This document shows positions 24,420 through 36,567 of a DNA stretch of 64,000 bases, one piece after another. Positions within the stretch are counted from its first letter, which is position 1; each line of letters begins with the position of its first letter. A model generated the notes under the pieces. It searched no databases. It was not told the origin of the DNA and saw only the letters and a list, made by a program, of their open reading frames with translations. A program made the translations under genes and the position numbers. Where the stretch lies: NCBI GenBank assembly GCA_000697475.1, contig JNEU01001132.1, forward strand, positions 1-64,000, written 5' to 3'. This DNA comes from Lichtheimia corymbifera B2541 (lineage: Eukaryota; Mucoromycota; Mucoromycetes; Mucorales; Lichtheimiaceae).

Positions 24420-25520
24420 TTAAAGGAACCTAATCTTCAAACGGGTTTCACGAACGACCACTTGATCCGGCCACCGTTCAACCAGCATTTCTAACCAACG
24501 ACGACGTGTAGAATCCGGTAATGATTGAACCCAAGATTCCACTTGGGTATGGCGTTGAATAGCAGCCCATCGAACGAGAATTTTATCCTTGAGTACCATT
24601 CTTTTTGTGCTGGTGGAGGTGGAACTTGTTGTGGATGCTGCATCATCCAAGTCAGGGACTTGATTGAGAAAGAGCATGACTTGGGTTTGATCACTCGTTT
24701 TTCCTGCACTGGGCCGCACAAAATATCTTTCTTGGGATGCGAGGGATGACCCACTACTGCCACCGATGAAGCTGGATCGAGTGGAACTTGCACTACTATT
24801 GGGCGATAACTTGGCATTGCTCGTAAGGAACTTGAAGACGATAATATGGTCCTCAGGTAACGCATTATGGAGTGTGAAAAAAAGAGTTTGGCCCCGGTGC
24901 CAAGGTGACGTAAAGCACAAGCGACGACTTTTTGTTATCTTTGGTGGTGATAATGGCGATGGTTGTTGTTTTGACGACATGAAAACATTGTCGTCAACAA
25001 TAGTGGCGCTTTTAGTGTCGTTGTGGTGGTGCATGACAATTTCAAGATAAGGCGGAGAAGGTGGTGGAGGAGGAGGCACGTTTCGGAAGCGTGGTACCGG
25101 GCTTGGGTCACGAAATGTCACCCGCTCAACACATTGTCGTCGTTTTTTCTTGACAAGAATTCCTTTCGGTGGTGTCTCTAGCAATGACGAGGAGGAGGAT
25201 CTCAGATATGTTGCTCCAGTAGAGTACTCGGCTGTTGCATTATTATTCTCACTTGACAACTGTGGTTTCAACGTTGACGATGACGACGTGGTGCCTGTTA
25301 ATGTAGTGGTAATTGAATCATTATCCTGTTGACGCTCTTGTTTCGATCCTTGTGTTGTGGTAGGTCGCATCCAACTCTTGAGACTCTTCCATAATGTTTG
25401 CTTGAAGGCCGAAGGTGCAGCTGTTGATGCGACAGCAATAGCTCCTAGTGAAAGAAAGGATCGGCCACTCTTGGCACTTGTTTCACTTTTCGAGCTATAT
25501 ACGGAGGCTGCATATGCCAT
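24420..25520 (-). CDS. MSP (VAP-like) domain protein
   Basis: A single minus-strand exon of 366 residues. The C-terminal half resembles a major sperm protein fold: LCFTSPWHRGQTLFFTLHN, then IIVFKFLTSNAKLSP, YFVRPSAGKT and LKDKILVRWAAI, which match the order of strands in Scs2/VAP proteins. A Ser-rich insertion of about 25 residues splits the domain before YFVRP. The N-terminal half is low-complexity, with a basic KGILVKKKRR patch and a Pro-rich tract. Unlike VAP proteins there is no C-terminal membrane anchor, so an ER-anchored role is doubtful. The FFAT-binding residues were not checked in detail. The assignment is by pattern only. Confidence 0.65.
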   Translation of the reverse strand: MAYAASVYSSKSETSAKSGRSFLSLGAIAVASTAAPSAFKQTLWKSLKSWMRPTTTQGSKQERQQDNDSITTTLTGTTSSSSTLKPQLSSENNNATAEYSTGATYLRSSSSSLLETPPKGILVKKKRRQCVERVTFRDPSPVPRFRNVPPPPPPSPPYLEIVMHHHNDTKSATIVDDNVFMSSKQQPSPLSPPKITKSRRLCFTSPWHRGQTLFFTLHNALPEDHIIVFKFLTSNAKLSPNSSASSTRSSFIGGSSGSSLASQERYFVRPSAGKTSDQTQVMLFLNQVPDLDDAASTTSSTSTSTKRMVLKDKILVRWAAIQRHTQVESWVQSLPDSTRRRWLEMLVERWPDQVVVRETRLKIRFL

Positions 25521-25705
25521 CGCTTAAAATGTGAAAGAGGAAAAGAAAGAAGAAAAGAGAGACAAATGTTGGGGTAACCTATTAAAAAAAGGTGTGGTAG
25601 ATGCACACAATACACATACACCGCCACTTTAAAGAAGAAAAAAGCGGGTTTTGCAGTTGTGTGTGTGTTTATTGTTTGGAAAAAGCAAAAAAAGGGACAT
25701 GGTTT

Positions 25706-25752
25706 GGGGGGGGGGGTAAAAGTGCAAGGCGGATGTAAATGGGGGGGGGGGG
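25706..25752. repeat. Two long G runs in the gap between two minus-strand genes
   Basis: Runs of 11 G (25706-25716) and 12 G (25741-25752) lie 24 bp apart upstream of the MSP-domain gene and downstream of the caleosin-like gene. On the transcribed strand they read as poly-C. Confidence 0.8.
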
Positions 25753-25812
25753 TAATTGGAAACAGGAAATGATTACTTAGTCTGATGATAAAAGTGATGA
25801 CGATATAATGGA

Positions 25813-28431
25813 TCAAGATGGAAGTTGTCTGTTACAGAGTCCTTCCAAGGTAGGTTGAGTGACCATCCGAGCATTGGGGTCATAGAGCATGGTATACGTC
25901 AGGATCCACTGCAACCTGTGTATCATCCTATTCCATTTCCAAGTCAGTCGTTTTGTTTGTATACAAGCATGTGGTCCATCCTATCCCCTCCACTTTTCCT
26001 CTCTTTTTGTTCTTTCTCACACATTCACACGCACTTACCGTGATCGTAGTTGCCACCAACGCAAAGTAGTACTATTACTTTCTGCTGCTCCAAGTGCACG
26101 GAAGCCTCCCCAGAAACCAAGTCCATACATGTTGCCATGGCGTTGACCATACATTTGCACCCACTGACCCAGTCGTTGTCGTTGGGCTGCCAAAATGGGC
26201 GTGTGAAGTGCCTGTGCTACTCGTTCGGTGTAAATGGGTAATAACAGGTACTCTTTGATGGAAAAGGGTCGATGGGACGGCATTGTCAAAGGAGAAAGGC
26301 GTAAATGAACAATAAAAGTGGCAGGAATGGCAACCAACCAGTGGTAGCCGAGACCGCGTAAAGCTGTAATGCGCATTGTATGAGTGAAAATGTTTCAAGT
26401 ACACGTTACATTTATATCAACTTACATGTGAATGTATCAAGCATACTGATCCTGCCAGTATGTTTCTTGTCAAAATAGGCCACTCTTTGGCTCATGGCAT
26501 CATTGTCTTGTCGTTCACTTTGCTTGCATGAGGTCTCATGATCCGTGTGTGTCATAGTTTTGCTGCAACTGTTGGTGTCTTTATGCTCATTGTTGCTTTC
26601 AGCTGATGATATCTCCTCTTTGTTGTCAGTGGTATCAAGGGCTTGGTAATCTTGCTTAACAATAACGGTAGCAGCAGCATCTGTGGATGATGGTTCTTGT
26701 GTTACTAGCAAGGGCTGGTGCTCTTCTTGATCCGGTTTGACAGCAGCAGTAGCAGGATCAGTGTATTCCATCTTTGAGCTTTCAGACACTTGATCACCCA
26801 TAATAGGCTCCTCTTCTTGGGTCTCCTTTATCGGCGTTTCTTCCTCATCCACTGATGCCAAGGGCAACGAAGATGGTTGCTTTTCTTCAGGAGCGGTAGT
26901 AGATGCCTTTTGATCTTGGGAAAGCTGCCCCTGTGTCATGGCAAGCTCCTCTTTCTGTGTGGTCAAAGCGTCATTTTCAGCTATGGATGATGTTCCTTTC
27001 TCAACAGGATGTTGGTGCTGCTCCACTTGAACATGGCTTGATGTATCTTCAGAAATCTCACATAAAGCATCATTACTGCTGCTAATCACATATGGTTCTT
27101 GCCCCTGGGTCTGTGCGGGTTTTGTTGACGCTGATTGGATTTTCTCCTCCTGGATGGTGGTCAAGGCTTCTTGTTTTTGGTGTGGTTTCTTCTCCTCCTC
27201 CTCCTGTTGTGCTACTGGTTCCTGAATAGCTTTTTCCAAAGCTGTATTCTCCTTGTTAACTTGCTCCTCCTCTTGGTGATTCTCCTTGATATCGATCACC
27301 TGTTGCTCGTTTTCTTTGGTGTGGGGTACGGTCATTGTTGATTCATCCTCAGAATCATCAGCAATTGCTGCATCCTTGGTTTCAACGTTGGTCACTGCTG
27401 GTGAAGATGGCTGTTCCTGCTGCTGGTGAGCATTGTTGGTTGTCAATTCAGTCGATCCTGATGGTGTGGAGTCTGAAGGCGAGACAATGATTTGTGGTTG
27501 TTTATAAGACGCATGGTCATTCTTTCTTAATGAAAGCTCATCAACAACAGCATCATCTACCCTCCTATCAATACTGTAGCAGCTGTTGGGTGGAGAGGTG
27601 GTGGTGGTGGTGGTGGCACTCGTGGGAGATACTGGGGGAGTCAATTCGGCAATAGATGCTGTTATTGGTTTGCGTGATTGTTTGGTATCGGAAACGCCAT
27701 ATTCTTCCGCCGCTGTTGGAGTGGGCTGCCGGTCAACGTGGTTGCTTTGTCCATGTTCTATTTGTATAACATGCCGATCAGCATTCATGGTCACACACAA
27801 CTCCTCTTTTTTACCCCAAGGGGAGGTAACAAAAAGAATTACCTTGTTGCTCAGCTGCTGTTGTCTTTTCATCGTTGCTGAATTTGCTGTCCTTCGTATT
27901 GTGTGAAGGCGTGTCATCATTATCATCATGATCATGTAAGCTGTCATGGCCTCCTGATGATGTTGATATGGTTGTTGTTGTGCGAAAACTACTCGTACTG
28001 GTCATGTTGGCGACATCCAATGAAGAAAGATTATCATTAAGGGTATCAACATCATGCTCATCGCGATGATGACGTCCCATGCGCTAATATCAATAGGTTG
28101 ATTAGAGTCCATATCATTGTTTGTATACTTGGATTGTGATGTGGCAAGTGAGGAGAAGAACTAGGGGAGCAGCAAGTTGAAGCAAGGGGATGTGGTGTGT
28201 GTGTGAGCAAACACCACATGAGTACGGATAGCTTACCTTGAAGAAGCGGCGTACTTTTTTTGCACGCTTACTCAATCCTCTTTTCAGGGAGCGTGAATGG
28301 TGGTCTTTTTCATTTTCATCCACTGACATGGCTGGCTCGGATGAAGACACTGTCGTGTAAGATGACTTTTTTCGTTCCGACAGGGACGTCCTTGATGAAT
28401 TACTGGGCGGTGGGACAGAAAAAAAGGGCAT
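25813..28431 (-). CDS. Caleosin-domain protein with long acidic N-terminus
   Basis: Five minus-strand exons, 28237-28431, 27843-28083, 26426-27757, 26039-26363 and 25813-25915, join in phase to 731 residues. The last about 165 residues resemble caleosin/peroxygenase: QRVAYFDKKHTGRISMLDTF (EF-hand region, about 569-588), SLRGLGYHWLVAIPATF (the membrane hairpin after it), FSIKEYLLLPIYTERV, and a closing RLQWILTYTML...LEGLCNRQLPS that parallels the caleosin end. The EF-hand loop lacks acidic residues at positions 3 and 5, and the usual haem-binding His before the loop is Arg, so calcium and haem binding may be lost. The first about 565 residues are Glu/Gln/Ser/Thr-rich and look disordered. Caleosins sit on lipid droplets; that location is inferred here. 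Confidence 0.7.
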
Positions 28432-29429
28432 AATTGATATTGTTTATGTATCCCGCACGTAAAAGATCGAAAATAAAGAGGGAGAGAAGGCAAGATACAA
28501 GAGAAAGAGGAAGGAAAATAGGGAAAAGAAAGGGTGGAAAAACAGAAAGATAGGTTCAACGGCATAAGAAAAAGAACAGCATATATCGACCTCTCATCGA
28601 ATGATGTCATTGGACCAACTTTAACCCGCGTCCTTGTTCAGCGAATCAAAGCGATCGGGGGATCAAGTGCAAAAGGGAAAAAAAGGAAACAAGTTAAATC
28701 CACGCAGTGGCGTGAGTAGAGAGAGTGAACCAACCCAAAAGAGCGTAAGGGCCGTTCGCATTGCTCATGTGGGCAATCTATATTTTATAAACTAGTGGGT
28801 GTAAATAGTCGACGGCATGCTGCAGTGTAATGTCTCACGCACAAAACACAACATTTGTGTGCATGACACCCCTTGCATAGATAACAGTCATCACCCCGCT
28901 TGTCCACACAAGGTAAGCATGGCGTGATCAAAGAGCGTATAGCGTGCATATGGAGAAAAGAAAATGGGCACGGGCCATGTTTTAGAATACAGCTTCTTTA
29001 ACATTGGCCAGATCCCTTGTGCTACTTGTACGATGATCAATGGAGCTATTTAACAATAGGCATGCGGCGTATGTAACAACATTATTATGTGTTCATATTT
29101 GTAATAGCTACCATGGCATGAGCTTATACGACTTTTTATTATTGTCAAATATGTATCCGTCGCTAGAACGGAGATCTAGATTACTTTGACGCCCACGTTG
29201 TACAAGTTTGACTTGTGGTGCTGGATGTGGGCCGATGCCGAGGTGTACAGATTACCCACGCCACTTTTGGGTTAATACGGTTGATCCATATGGGTCCCAA
29301 TTAACCGATCCATTGTTTCAATCGTCCAAAATAGGGCATTCACCAATAACAGCATTCCAGAAACCAGCCAATTGATTCACATCTTATCCATATGAGCTGA
29401 CAGCATGATCTTCCATATATTAAGTTAAA
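28432..29429. other. Intergenic between the caleosin-like gene and the palindrome
   Basis: About 1 kb with no supported gene. The first 300 bp should hold the promoter of the caleosin-like gene. A 61-codon plus-strand frame at 28534-28719 has no recognisable features. Confidence 0.45.
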
Positions 29430-32400
29430 CCCATTTTTCATTCAATCAAACTCAAATAATAGTCTACGGTAGCGTGGATGTCTATCAAGCGAATGGATGG
29501 GAACAGTATAAATTGAATAAGGTAAGGGTGCATCACATAGAGGCAACAGGGATAATGGTGTCATTGTATTCTTGGTTGCTACCGTCATAAACATCGTTCA
29601 TCCATGATTCAAAATACGTTGCTGCATGCATTGACTCGAGTACTCCAATATATCGTCCAGTGCTGTAGAACACCTTGTTTTCCAATTCATCATCATCCTC
29701 AGCCGTATCCACGTGATATGATACATCCTTCCTGCTGACAACGCGACAAGTAACCAAAGCAACATTCCAGAATTCCCCATCGCCGCACTTGATTGCATCC
29801 GTCCACCATATCCAATACGCTGGTTGAAGAAGAGCCAAGGGACCGCTGCTGATATGCTTCCTTTCCTATCCGATTGCTGATATATGTCTTTCTTGATTAG
29901 TTTCCATCATAGAGCGATGTAATTGAAAGCTGATTAGGACATCATCCATTATAATCCATGTATCAAAGCAATAATGACGCATCTTCTATACAATGGCTAT
30001 CCGCTGTTCATGCCAAAATATGCTGCAGCGAAGAATGCTGTTCGATACAATGAAATAAAGGCCTTCATAAGAGAAGCAGCTGCTGTCGCGTTTGGTCGTG
30101 GCAGAGGAGCGTACACGATGGCGTGTGTTGTTAGTATAATGACGAGGCTGTGTATGTTGGTTGGAGGCCTTGGAATAAAGACCTCGCTAATGGCAACTGC
30201 TGTTACGATTGGTTGAGGCAGAAGAGTGTGCAAGAGAACGCGTGTGTTGTAGTGGGGTGACTCGAAGGCTGTGTGCACTCCATGAACTTGCCAATCAGTC
30301 AAAGGCAATCGGATCAAGACAGTTGTAGGATTGACATAATGGGATGAAGCAGGACAATCGTTCGCAGGTTATGGTTGTAGTTAAATGGGGCACCAGTTGA
30401 GAATGGGAAGAAGTGGGAAATAAAGTATGAGTGGAAGAAGTGGAAATTAAATAGGTCAGGCACTGTCCCACAGATCCATGCACACTGTAAATTGATCCAT
30501 GACCTTGATTGCCTCTCTCGAACCTCAAACTTGCACACAAGATGCTCTTGGTCATGCTGATCAACTTTGTATTAATAAAGAACACACATTTCATTTGAAG
30601 ATTTTGAATGGGAGGCTATAATGTGGGGTTTACTATGGATGGTCGGAAATGGGGTACGCGCCGGATTTATTGAAATGTCATTTAGTATGTATTACTTTGG
30701 GATTGCCCACTTTGAACTTGAAACTTGGTCAGAAGGTTCGCTGAGACATACTGATCAACTCCATTCATTTAAAAATCGCAGGCTTCATTATAAATGTTTT
30801 GGATGTGGGGCGGCCCAAATGTAGGGCAAAAGTAGGTTGGGCGCTCCCTGAGCCTGAGATTGGCTATCTCGAGCCTGAAACTCTCATGCAAGGTACTTTC
30901 GACAACGGCGAGCAATTTCGTTCTCATAAAGATGCCACACTTCATTATGAAGATTTTGAATGGCAGCGCCCAAATGAATGGGCGGAAACATACATAAGAT
31001 GTACGGACCGCGCCCGCCGATACTGGTCATCTCGAATATGAAACTTGGTCAGAAGGTCCTCTCGGCCATGCTGATCAACTTTGTTCTCATAAAGACGCCA
31101 CACTTCATCATGACAACTTGTAGAAACAGGTACCTTTATGTTTATACATATGCTTTAAGCGTGATGCTATATGGAAATTGGTGTTTGTCCATTGTGAAGT
31201 ATCATGCAAATGAGCTGTATTACACAAACACGTCCCTCTGCATCTTTGGCTCTATTAGGCTCTAGCTGCTTGACAATGAACCAGGATCACTTTACATATA
31301 GCATCACGCTTACAGCATATGTAAAACACAAAGGCTCCTGTATCTCTAAACTTTACAATGAAACGTGGGCTCTTTAATAGAACAGAGTTGCTCGTCGGGG
31401 TCAGGCGCACCTTGGGTGCAAGTTTCACGATCGTCGTGGCCAATCTCACATTCACTCAATGTCACCACCAGCCTCAGTCGAAAAATCAGGTCGACCTCGA
31501 GAATTTTTTTTCGACGAGGCTGGTGGTGACATTGGGTGAATGTGAGATTGGCCACGACGATCGTGAAACTTGCACCCAAGGTGCGCCTGACCCCGACGAG
31601 CAACTCTGTTCTATTAAAGAGCCCACGTTTCATTGTAAAGTTTAGAGATACAGGAGCCTTTGTGTTTTACATATGCTGTAAGCGTGATGCTATATGTAAA
31701 GTGATCCTGGTTCATTGTCAAGCAGCTAGAGCCTAATAGAGCCGAAGATGCAGAGGGACGTGTTTGTGTAATACAGCTCATTTGCATGATACTTCACAAT
31801 GGACAAACACCACTTTCCATATAGCATCACGCTTAAAGCATATGTAAAAACATAAAGGTACCTGTTTCTACAAGTTGTCATGATGAAGTGTGGAGTCTTT
31901 ATGAGAACAAAGTTGATCAGCATGGCCGAGAGGACCTTCCGACAAAGTTTCATATACGAGATCACCAATATCGGCGGGCGCGGTCCGTACATCTTATGTA
32001 TGTTTCCCTCCATACATCCGGGCGCTGCCAACCCAAACCTCATAATGAAGTGTGGCATCTTTATGAGAACGAAATTGCCTCGCCGTGGTCGAAAGTACCT
32101 TGCATGAAAGTTTCAGGCTCGAGATAGCCAATCTCAGGCTCAGGGAGCGCCCAACCTACTTTTGCCCTACATTTGGGCCGCCCCACATCCAAAACATTTA
32201 TAATGAAGCCTGCGATTTTTAAATGAATGGAGTTGATCAGCATGTCTCAGCGAACCTTCTGACCAAGTTTCAAGTTCAAAGTGGGCAATCCCAAGGTAAT
32301 ACATACTAAATGACATTTCAATAAATCCGGCGCGTACCCAATTTCCGACCATCATAGTAAACCCCACATTATACTCTCCCATTCAAAATCTTTGAATGAA

Positions 32401-33330
32401 GTGTGAGTTCTTTATTGAAGACAAAGTTGATCAGCATGTCCAAGAGTACCTTGTGTGCAAGTTTGAGGTTCGATATGGGCAATCTCAATATCATGGATCA
32501 ACTACAGTGTGCCTGAATTTGTAGGACAGTGCCTGACCAGTTTAATTTCTCACCTCTTCCACTCCCACCATCTTGTCTTTTCTCCCATTCCCAATTGTTG
32601 CCCCATTCAACTACAACTACCACCTTCGAACGATTGTCCTGCTTCAACTCATCAATGTCGATCCTACAACTGCCTTGATCTGAATGTCTTTGACTGGAGG
32701 CCAAGTCCATGGCGGGTACACACCACCGCTACAACACACGAGTTTCTGACACAACACACTCTTGCACATTCCTCTGCCACATTCAAGTGTGCGGTGCTCA
32801 TTCCTGCAGCTGCTATTAGCGATCTCTCTCAATTGTCTCAAGCTACTTGCAGTCACTTGCTTTACAGCCTTTTTCACGTGAACAGCAGATAGTCGTCAAA
32901 TAGAAGCAGTTTTATTTGCGTGTAGCAACTTGATTCAATACATACATGTTCTAATGGATGATGCCATATCAACTTTCAAATGCACCACATCTCAAGCAAT
33001 CTTAAGCTGGATGGGACAGGGGGGGGTTCTTTCTATCAACAGGTTGGATGTGGAACGGTAGTGGTGGAGGGGTACAATCAGTGCAGTGGATGAGAATGGC
33101 AGTGAGTACTTGGCAGAAACGATGGATTATATCACGTGGCTATGGGTGGGGATGATGGTGGATGGGATGAGAGTTGACAAAAGGTGTTGTACAGTTATGG
33201 ATAGTTTTGGGATACTCGAGTGAATGCACCCAGCAGCTATGTATTTGCAATTATGGATGAAGGACGTTTATGACAGCAACAACCAGATATACAATCCCTA
33301 TGTGATTCACCCATACCCTGACCATCCATC
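29430..33330. repeat. 3.9-kb imperfect palindrome (foldback element, locus 2)
   Basis: Left and right arms are reverse complements around a centre at about 31495. The innermost about 230 bp on each side are almost identical (hairpin 31255-31736). The next zone (30.95-31.26 versus 31.73-32.06 kb) is very similar, with mirrored open frames sharing long identical stretches. The outer zones (29.54-30.6 versus 32.4-33.3 kb) are clearly related but diverged. Core units like those of locus 1 occur near 31352, 31880, 32043, 32200 and 32394 in the right arm, with mirror copies on the left. No transposase, reverse transcriptase or capsid gene is inside. The structure resembles foldback transposons, which have long inverted arms made of subrepeats. 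Open frames within it are mirror artefacts. Confidence 0.85.
31255..31736. repeat. Central hairpin of the palindrome
   Basis: Two arms of about 220 bp are nearly perfect reverse complements: a 66-codon frame on the minus strand at 31255-31455 recurs identically on the plus strand at 31536-31736. A spacer of about 30 bp contains caggtcgacctcgagaa and a T run. The organisation and much of the sequence match foldback 3 at 4960-5500, including the outer boundary module with agagccgaagatgcagaggg. Confidence 0.88.
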
Positions 33331-33904
33331 TCGATAGTTTATGTATCAGGGGTCCCAAGGAATAAATTGGCTTTTTCCGAGCTTCTATATTTTGAATGCA
33401 ATGCGCAGTTCGTAGAAAACAGTAGGATTACAAATTATTACTAGAAAAGGCAACAAATAAAGGATTGACGTGGATGTCATGTGGCTGGGTGCACCTGTTG
33501 GAAAAAGTATACCCTGACGGTATCCAGCGGAAAGGCGTCAGCATTCGTCAGCATGTGTACTTCTGACACTGAAATAGCACCTAGTTGTGGAAGCACTTTT
33601 ACTCATATGCAGTTACACATTACCATCTGGTTGGTCCTGTTCATCTTGCTTACCATATTTTACGCCGCCACAAATGCATTGATCTGCTGTATCCATGCAA
33701 CATGTGCGACGCTCTTCAAATCTAGATATGACTGCGTACTACCTCTCCCTAAATATGCAGTCGGCCACCAAGCGGAAAATTTAAGTAGGTATACCACGAA
33801 CCCTGGTAACGGATATCTGATCGGGGAGACTTTGCCGATTCACGCTTGTATAAAACTTTAGAGCGTTGGATCATTTGTTTCTTTGTAGTGGATCACTTTT
33901 GACA
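33331..33904. promoter_or_regulatory. Upstream region of the DHA2-like transporter
   Basis: About 570 bp follow the palindrome. A frame at 33481-33861 begins with GTG and has one hydrophobic segment but no family match, so it is not called. The segment near 33840-33890 is the likely transcription start region for the next gene. Confidence 0.4.
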
Positions 33905-36370
33905 ATGACTTTGACAGCAGCTAGCAGTGATAACAGCTCAATAATAGAAAGACAAACATCCAATGGATCATCGAGCATTGAAACCCACGGTACCGCGGTG
34001 TGTGCTTACCAGGAACAGATCACCACATCATCACAGGCACCTACCAACAAGCATTCAAAGAATAATACGACGCTCATAGAAAAAACTAAGCAATCATTAC
34101 CGACACTGTTATCATCATCATCACCATGGATGAACAAGGTCCAGCGTGGATTTGTATACATTGGATTGTTTATGGGCATATTCGCCATCATTGTCCAATC
34201 CTCGATTGTGGCCCCGGCCATGTCAAAGATCGCTACAGAGATGCATGATATTGGAAATCAAACATGGGTAGCTGTAGCTTATTTCTTAGGATTGAATTGC
34301 GCACAGGCAATAGCTGGAAAGGTAAGGTAAACAACCACACTGCATGCCACACATGATGGAAACTGAAGATCATCATGATATGTAGTTTGTGGATATTTTC
34401 GGTCGTAAACCCATCATGCTGTTTGGCCAGTCATTTTTCAGCATTGGATCTTTGATTTGTGCACTGGCTCCCACCATGAATGGTTTGATTGCTGGTCGAG
34501 CCATTAGTGGCTTTGGTGGTGGTTCAGTCATCTCGCTTGCCTTTGTCATTGCAGCCGATATTACACCCTTGGAACATCGACCACGTATCAACTCTGCTCT
34601 TAGGTATGTATGTAAAGTAATCTTGTAAGAAAGAGTTTCCATTGACAACATAATGATACTACGCATAGCATGGTTTATGGACTTGCAGCCATGACAGGTC
34701 CGCTAATGGGTAATACGTACACATTATTATTGTCATGCTTTCTATATGTACTAAAATAGAGGTTCATAGGCGGTGCATTTGTTGATCAAGTGACTTATCG
34801 TTGGGTAAGTCGAAATGATTCAGCGAATGATCATCGACACCTCTTCTCACAAAGGATCTAGGATTTCTGGTTAAACTTGATTCTTGGATGTACCTCGTTA
34901 ATTATCATGGCCGTTTTCTTCAAAGAGTCAAATACTACGCTGACCCGAGACGAGCCACTGTTGGCCAAGATCAAACGTATCGATGGACTTGGTGTCATTC
35001 TTAGTGCTGGTACAATTACCTGTATCCTATGTGCGCTCAACTGGGGTCCCATGGTAAGAAAAAGAGTGATAGTACCGCAATGACATTAGATTAAATACAG
35101 ATCCACACTAGCACGGTTGGGGAGATGGTCACACCATTGGTGCTTTTGTTGCTACCGGCGTATCACTTTTAGCGTTAATCATTGTTGAAATGAAGGTGGC
35201 TAAGGAACCAGTAAGTTCTATTCCTTCATATCGTTGCACTCCTTTGAAATTGCTCTGACGTTGTTGCGTTCTGCTCTAGATCTTCCCACCCCAGCTATTG
35301 AAGAATCCAAAAGTATCTATGCTCTACCTCTACATGTGGTGTCTAGGATTCGGCTTTGTAGGGATCATGTTTTTTGGCCCGATCACATATCAATCCGTTT
35401 TTGGCAGTGACAGCACAATGTCTAGCGTGAGACTCATTCCGTACTTTGGTAAGAGGGATGAATATGTAGTATGCCACAATCATAGAAAACTAACAAGATA
35501 ACATGATCTACTGCTAGGGGCCCTTATTATCGGAGCCTTGACTTGCGGCCAATTATTGCAATGGTTTCCTTATCCAAAGGTGTATATGATCATCGCTGGC
35601 ACCTTCGTGACTCTTGGGTTTAGTCTTTTCCAGCTGACAAACGAAAATTCAAATTGGGGACATCAAGCATGTTTCTTCATATTATCAGGTACGTGCAACC
35701 GAGCAATGTATGCATAAAAATACCCTCTAAACATTGTTACATACAGGATTTGGATTCGGGTTTTCTCAACAAAATGTAATCTTGACAGTTCAAAGTATCG
35801 CAGGGAAACAGTACTTGGCTATAGCTACAGCATTAGTAAGTCGAATACAGCGTCAACTACGGTAGCCAAGGTTTTAAGCATTGTATAATAGGTCAATTTC
35901 TTTTTGCTTCTTGCATCGCCAATGGGACTTGCAAGTATGTATACGTGTGATTCAATAGCAGGATGATTATTAATAATACACGCATGCTACTATTAGTTTA
36001 TGAAGCTGTGTTTACTGCTTTCCGCTATGCACAATTTGAAGGATTGCCCTCCGATGTACTTGAAGTAGCTCAAGAGTACAATGCACTTGAAAACTATCTG
36101 TACATCCGAAATGTGCCAGCTGAATACCAACCACCCCTTGTTCATGCGTATATGCAAGCAGTGCGCAATGTCGTAAGTCACTTTGTCATCAAATCCAGCC
36201 TTCAACTCATTGGTAGTATGTAGTTCATTTTCCCTGCAGTCGCTGGTGGTATTATTCTTATCGTTGCGCTCATTTCACCCAACGTACGACTTGGTGGTCC
36301 TCCTCCCACAACAACAGCAAAAGGCATCAAGAAGGATATAGAGGCATCTCAATTTGGCGACAAAAAGTAG
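33905..36370 (+). CDS. DHA2-type major facilitator transporter (multidrug:H+ antiporter-like)
   Basis: Twelve exons join in phase: 33905-34321, 34386-34603, 34669-34709, 34770-34804, 34862-35053, 35112-35210, 35280-35448, 35518-35688, 35747-35835, 35892-35934, 35997-36172 and 36224-36370, for 598 residues. About 85 polar residues precede the first span (VYIGLFMGIFAIIVQSSIVA). The motif-A loop KFVDIFGRKPIMLFGQ follows span 2, and the segment LIAGRAISGFGGGSVISLA is typical of drug:H+ antiporters of the 14-span DHA2 group. A short polar C-tail closes the protein. It probably exports toxic compounds or metabolites at the plasma membrane; the substrate cannot be told. The ATG at 33905 follows gaca, and an upstream in-frame ATG at 33866 would add 13 residues. 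Confidence 0.85.
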
Positions 36371-36567
36371 CTACATTCGATACTATAACGATACCTGAAC
36401 AATTCAATAAAATGATATTTATTGTATTACAAAAGCTATATTAAAGGAGCTATGGAAGGGCAATTACAAAGAACTAAACCTAGTATCATATCATAAAAAG
36501 CACGTGATGCTGTGCCTAAATGTCAGGTTGAAATCTCAATCTGGATCAACTCATCCTTCTCTTTTCC

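Noticed and set aside
33481..33861. 126-codon frame with one hydrophobic segment
   Set aside because: It starts with GTG, has no family resemblance, and lies where the promoter of the transporter is expected.
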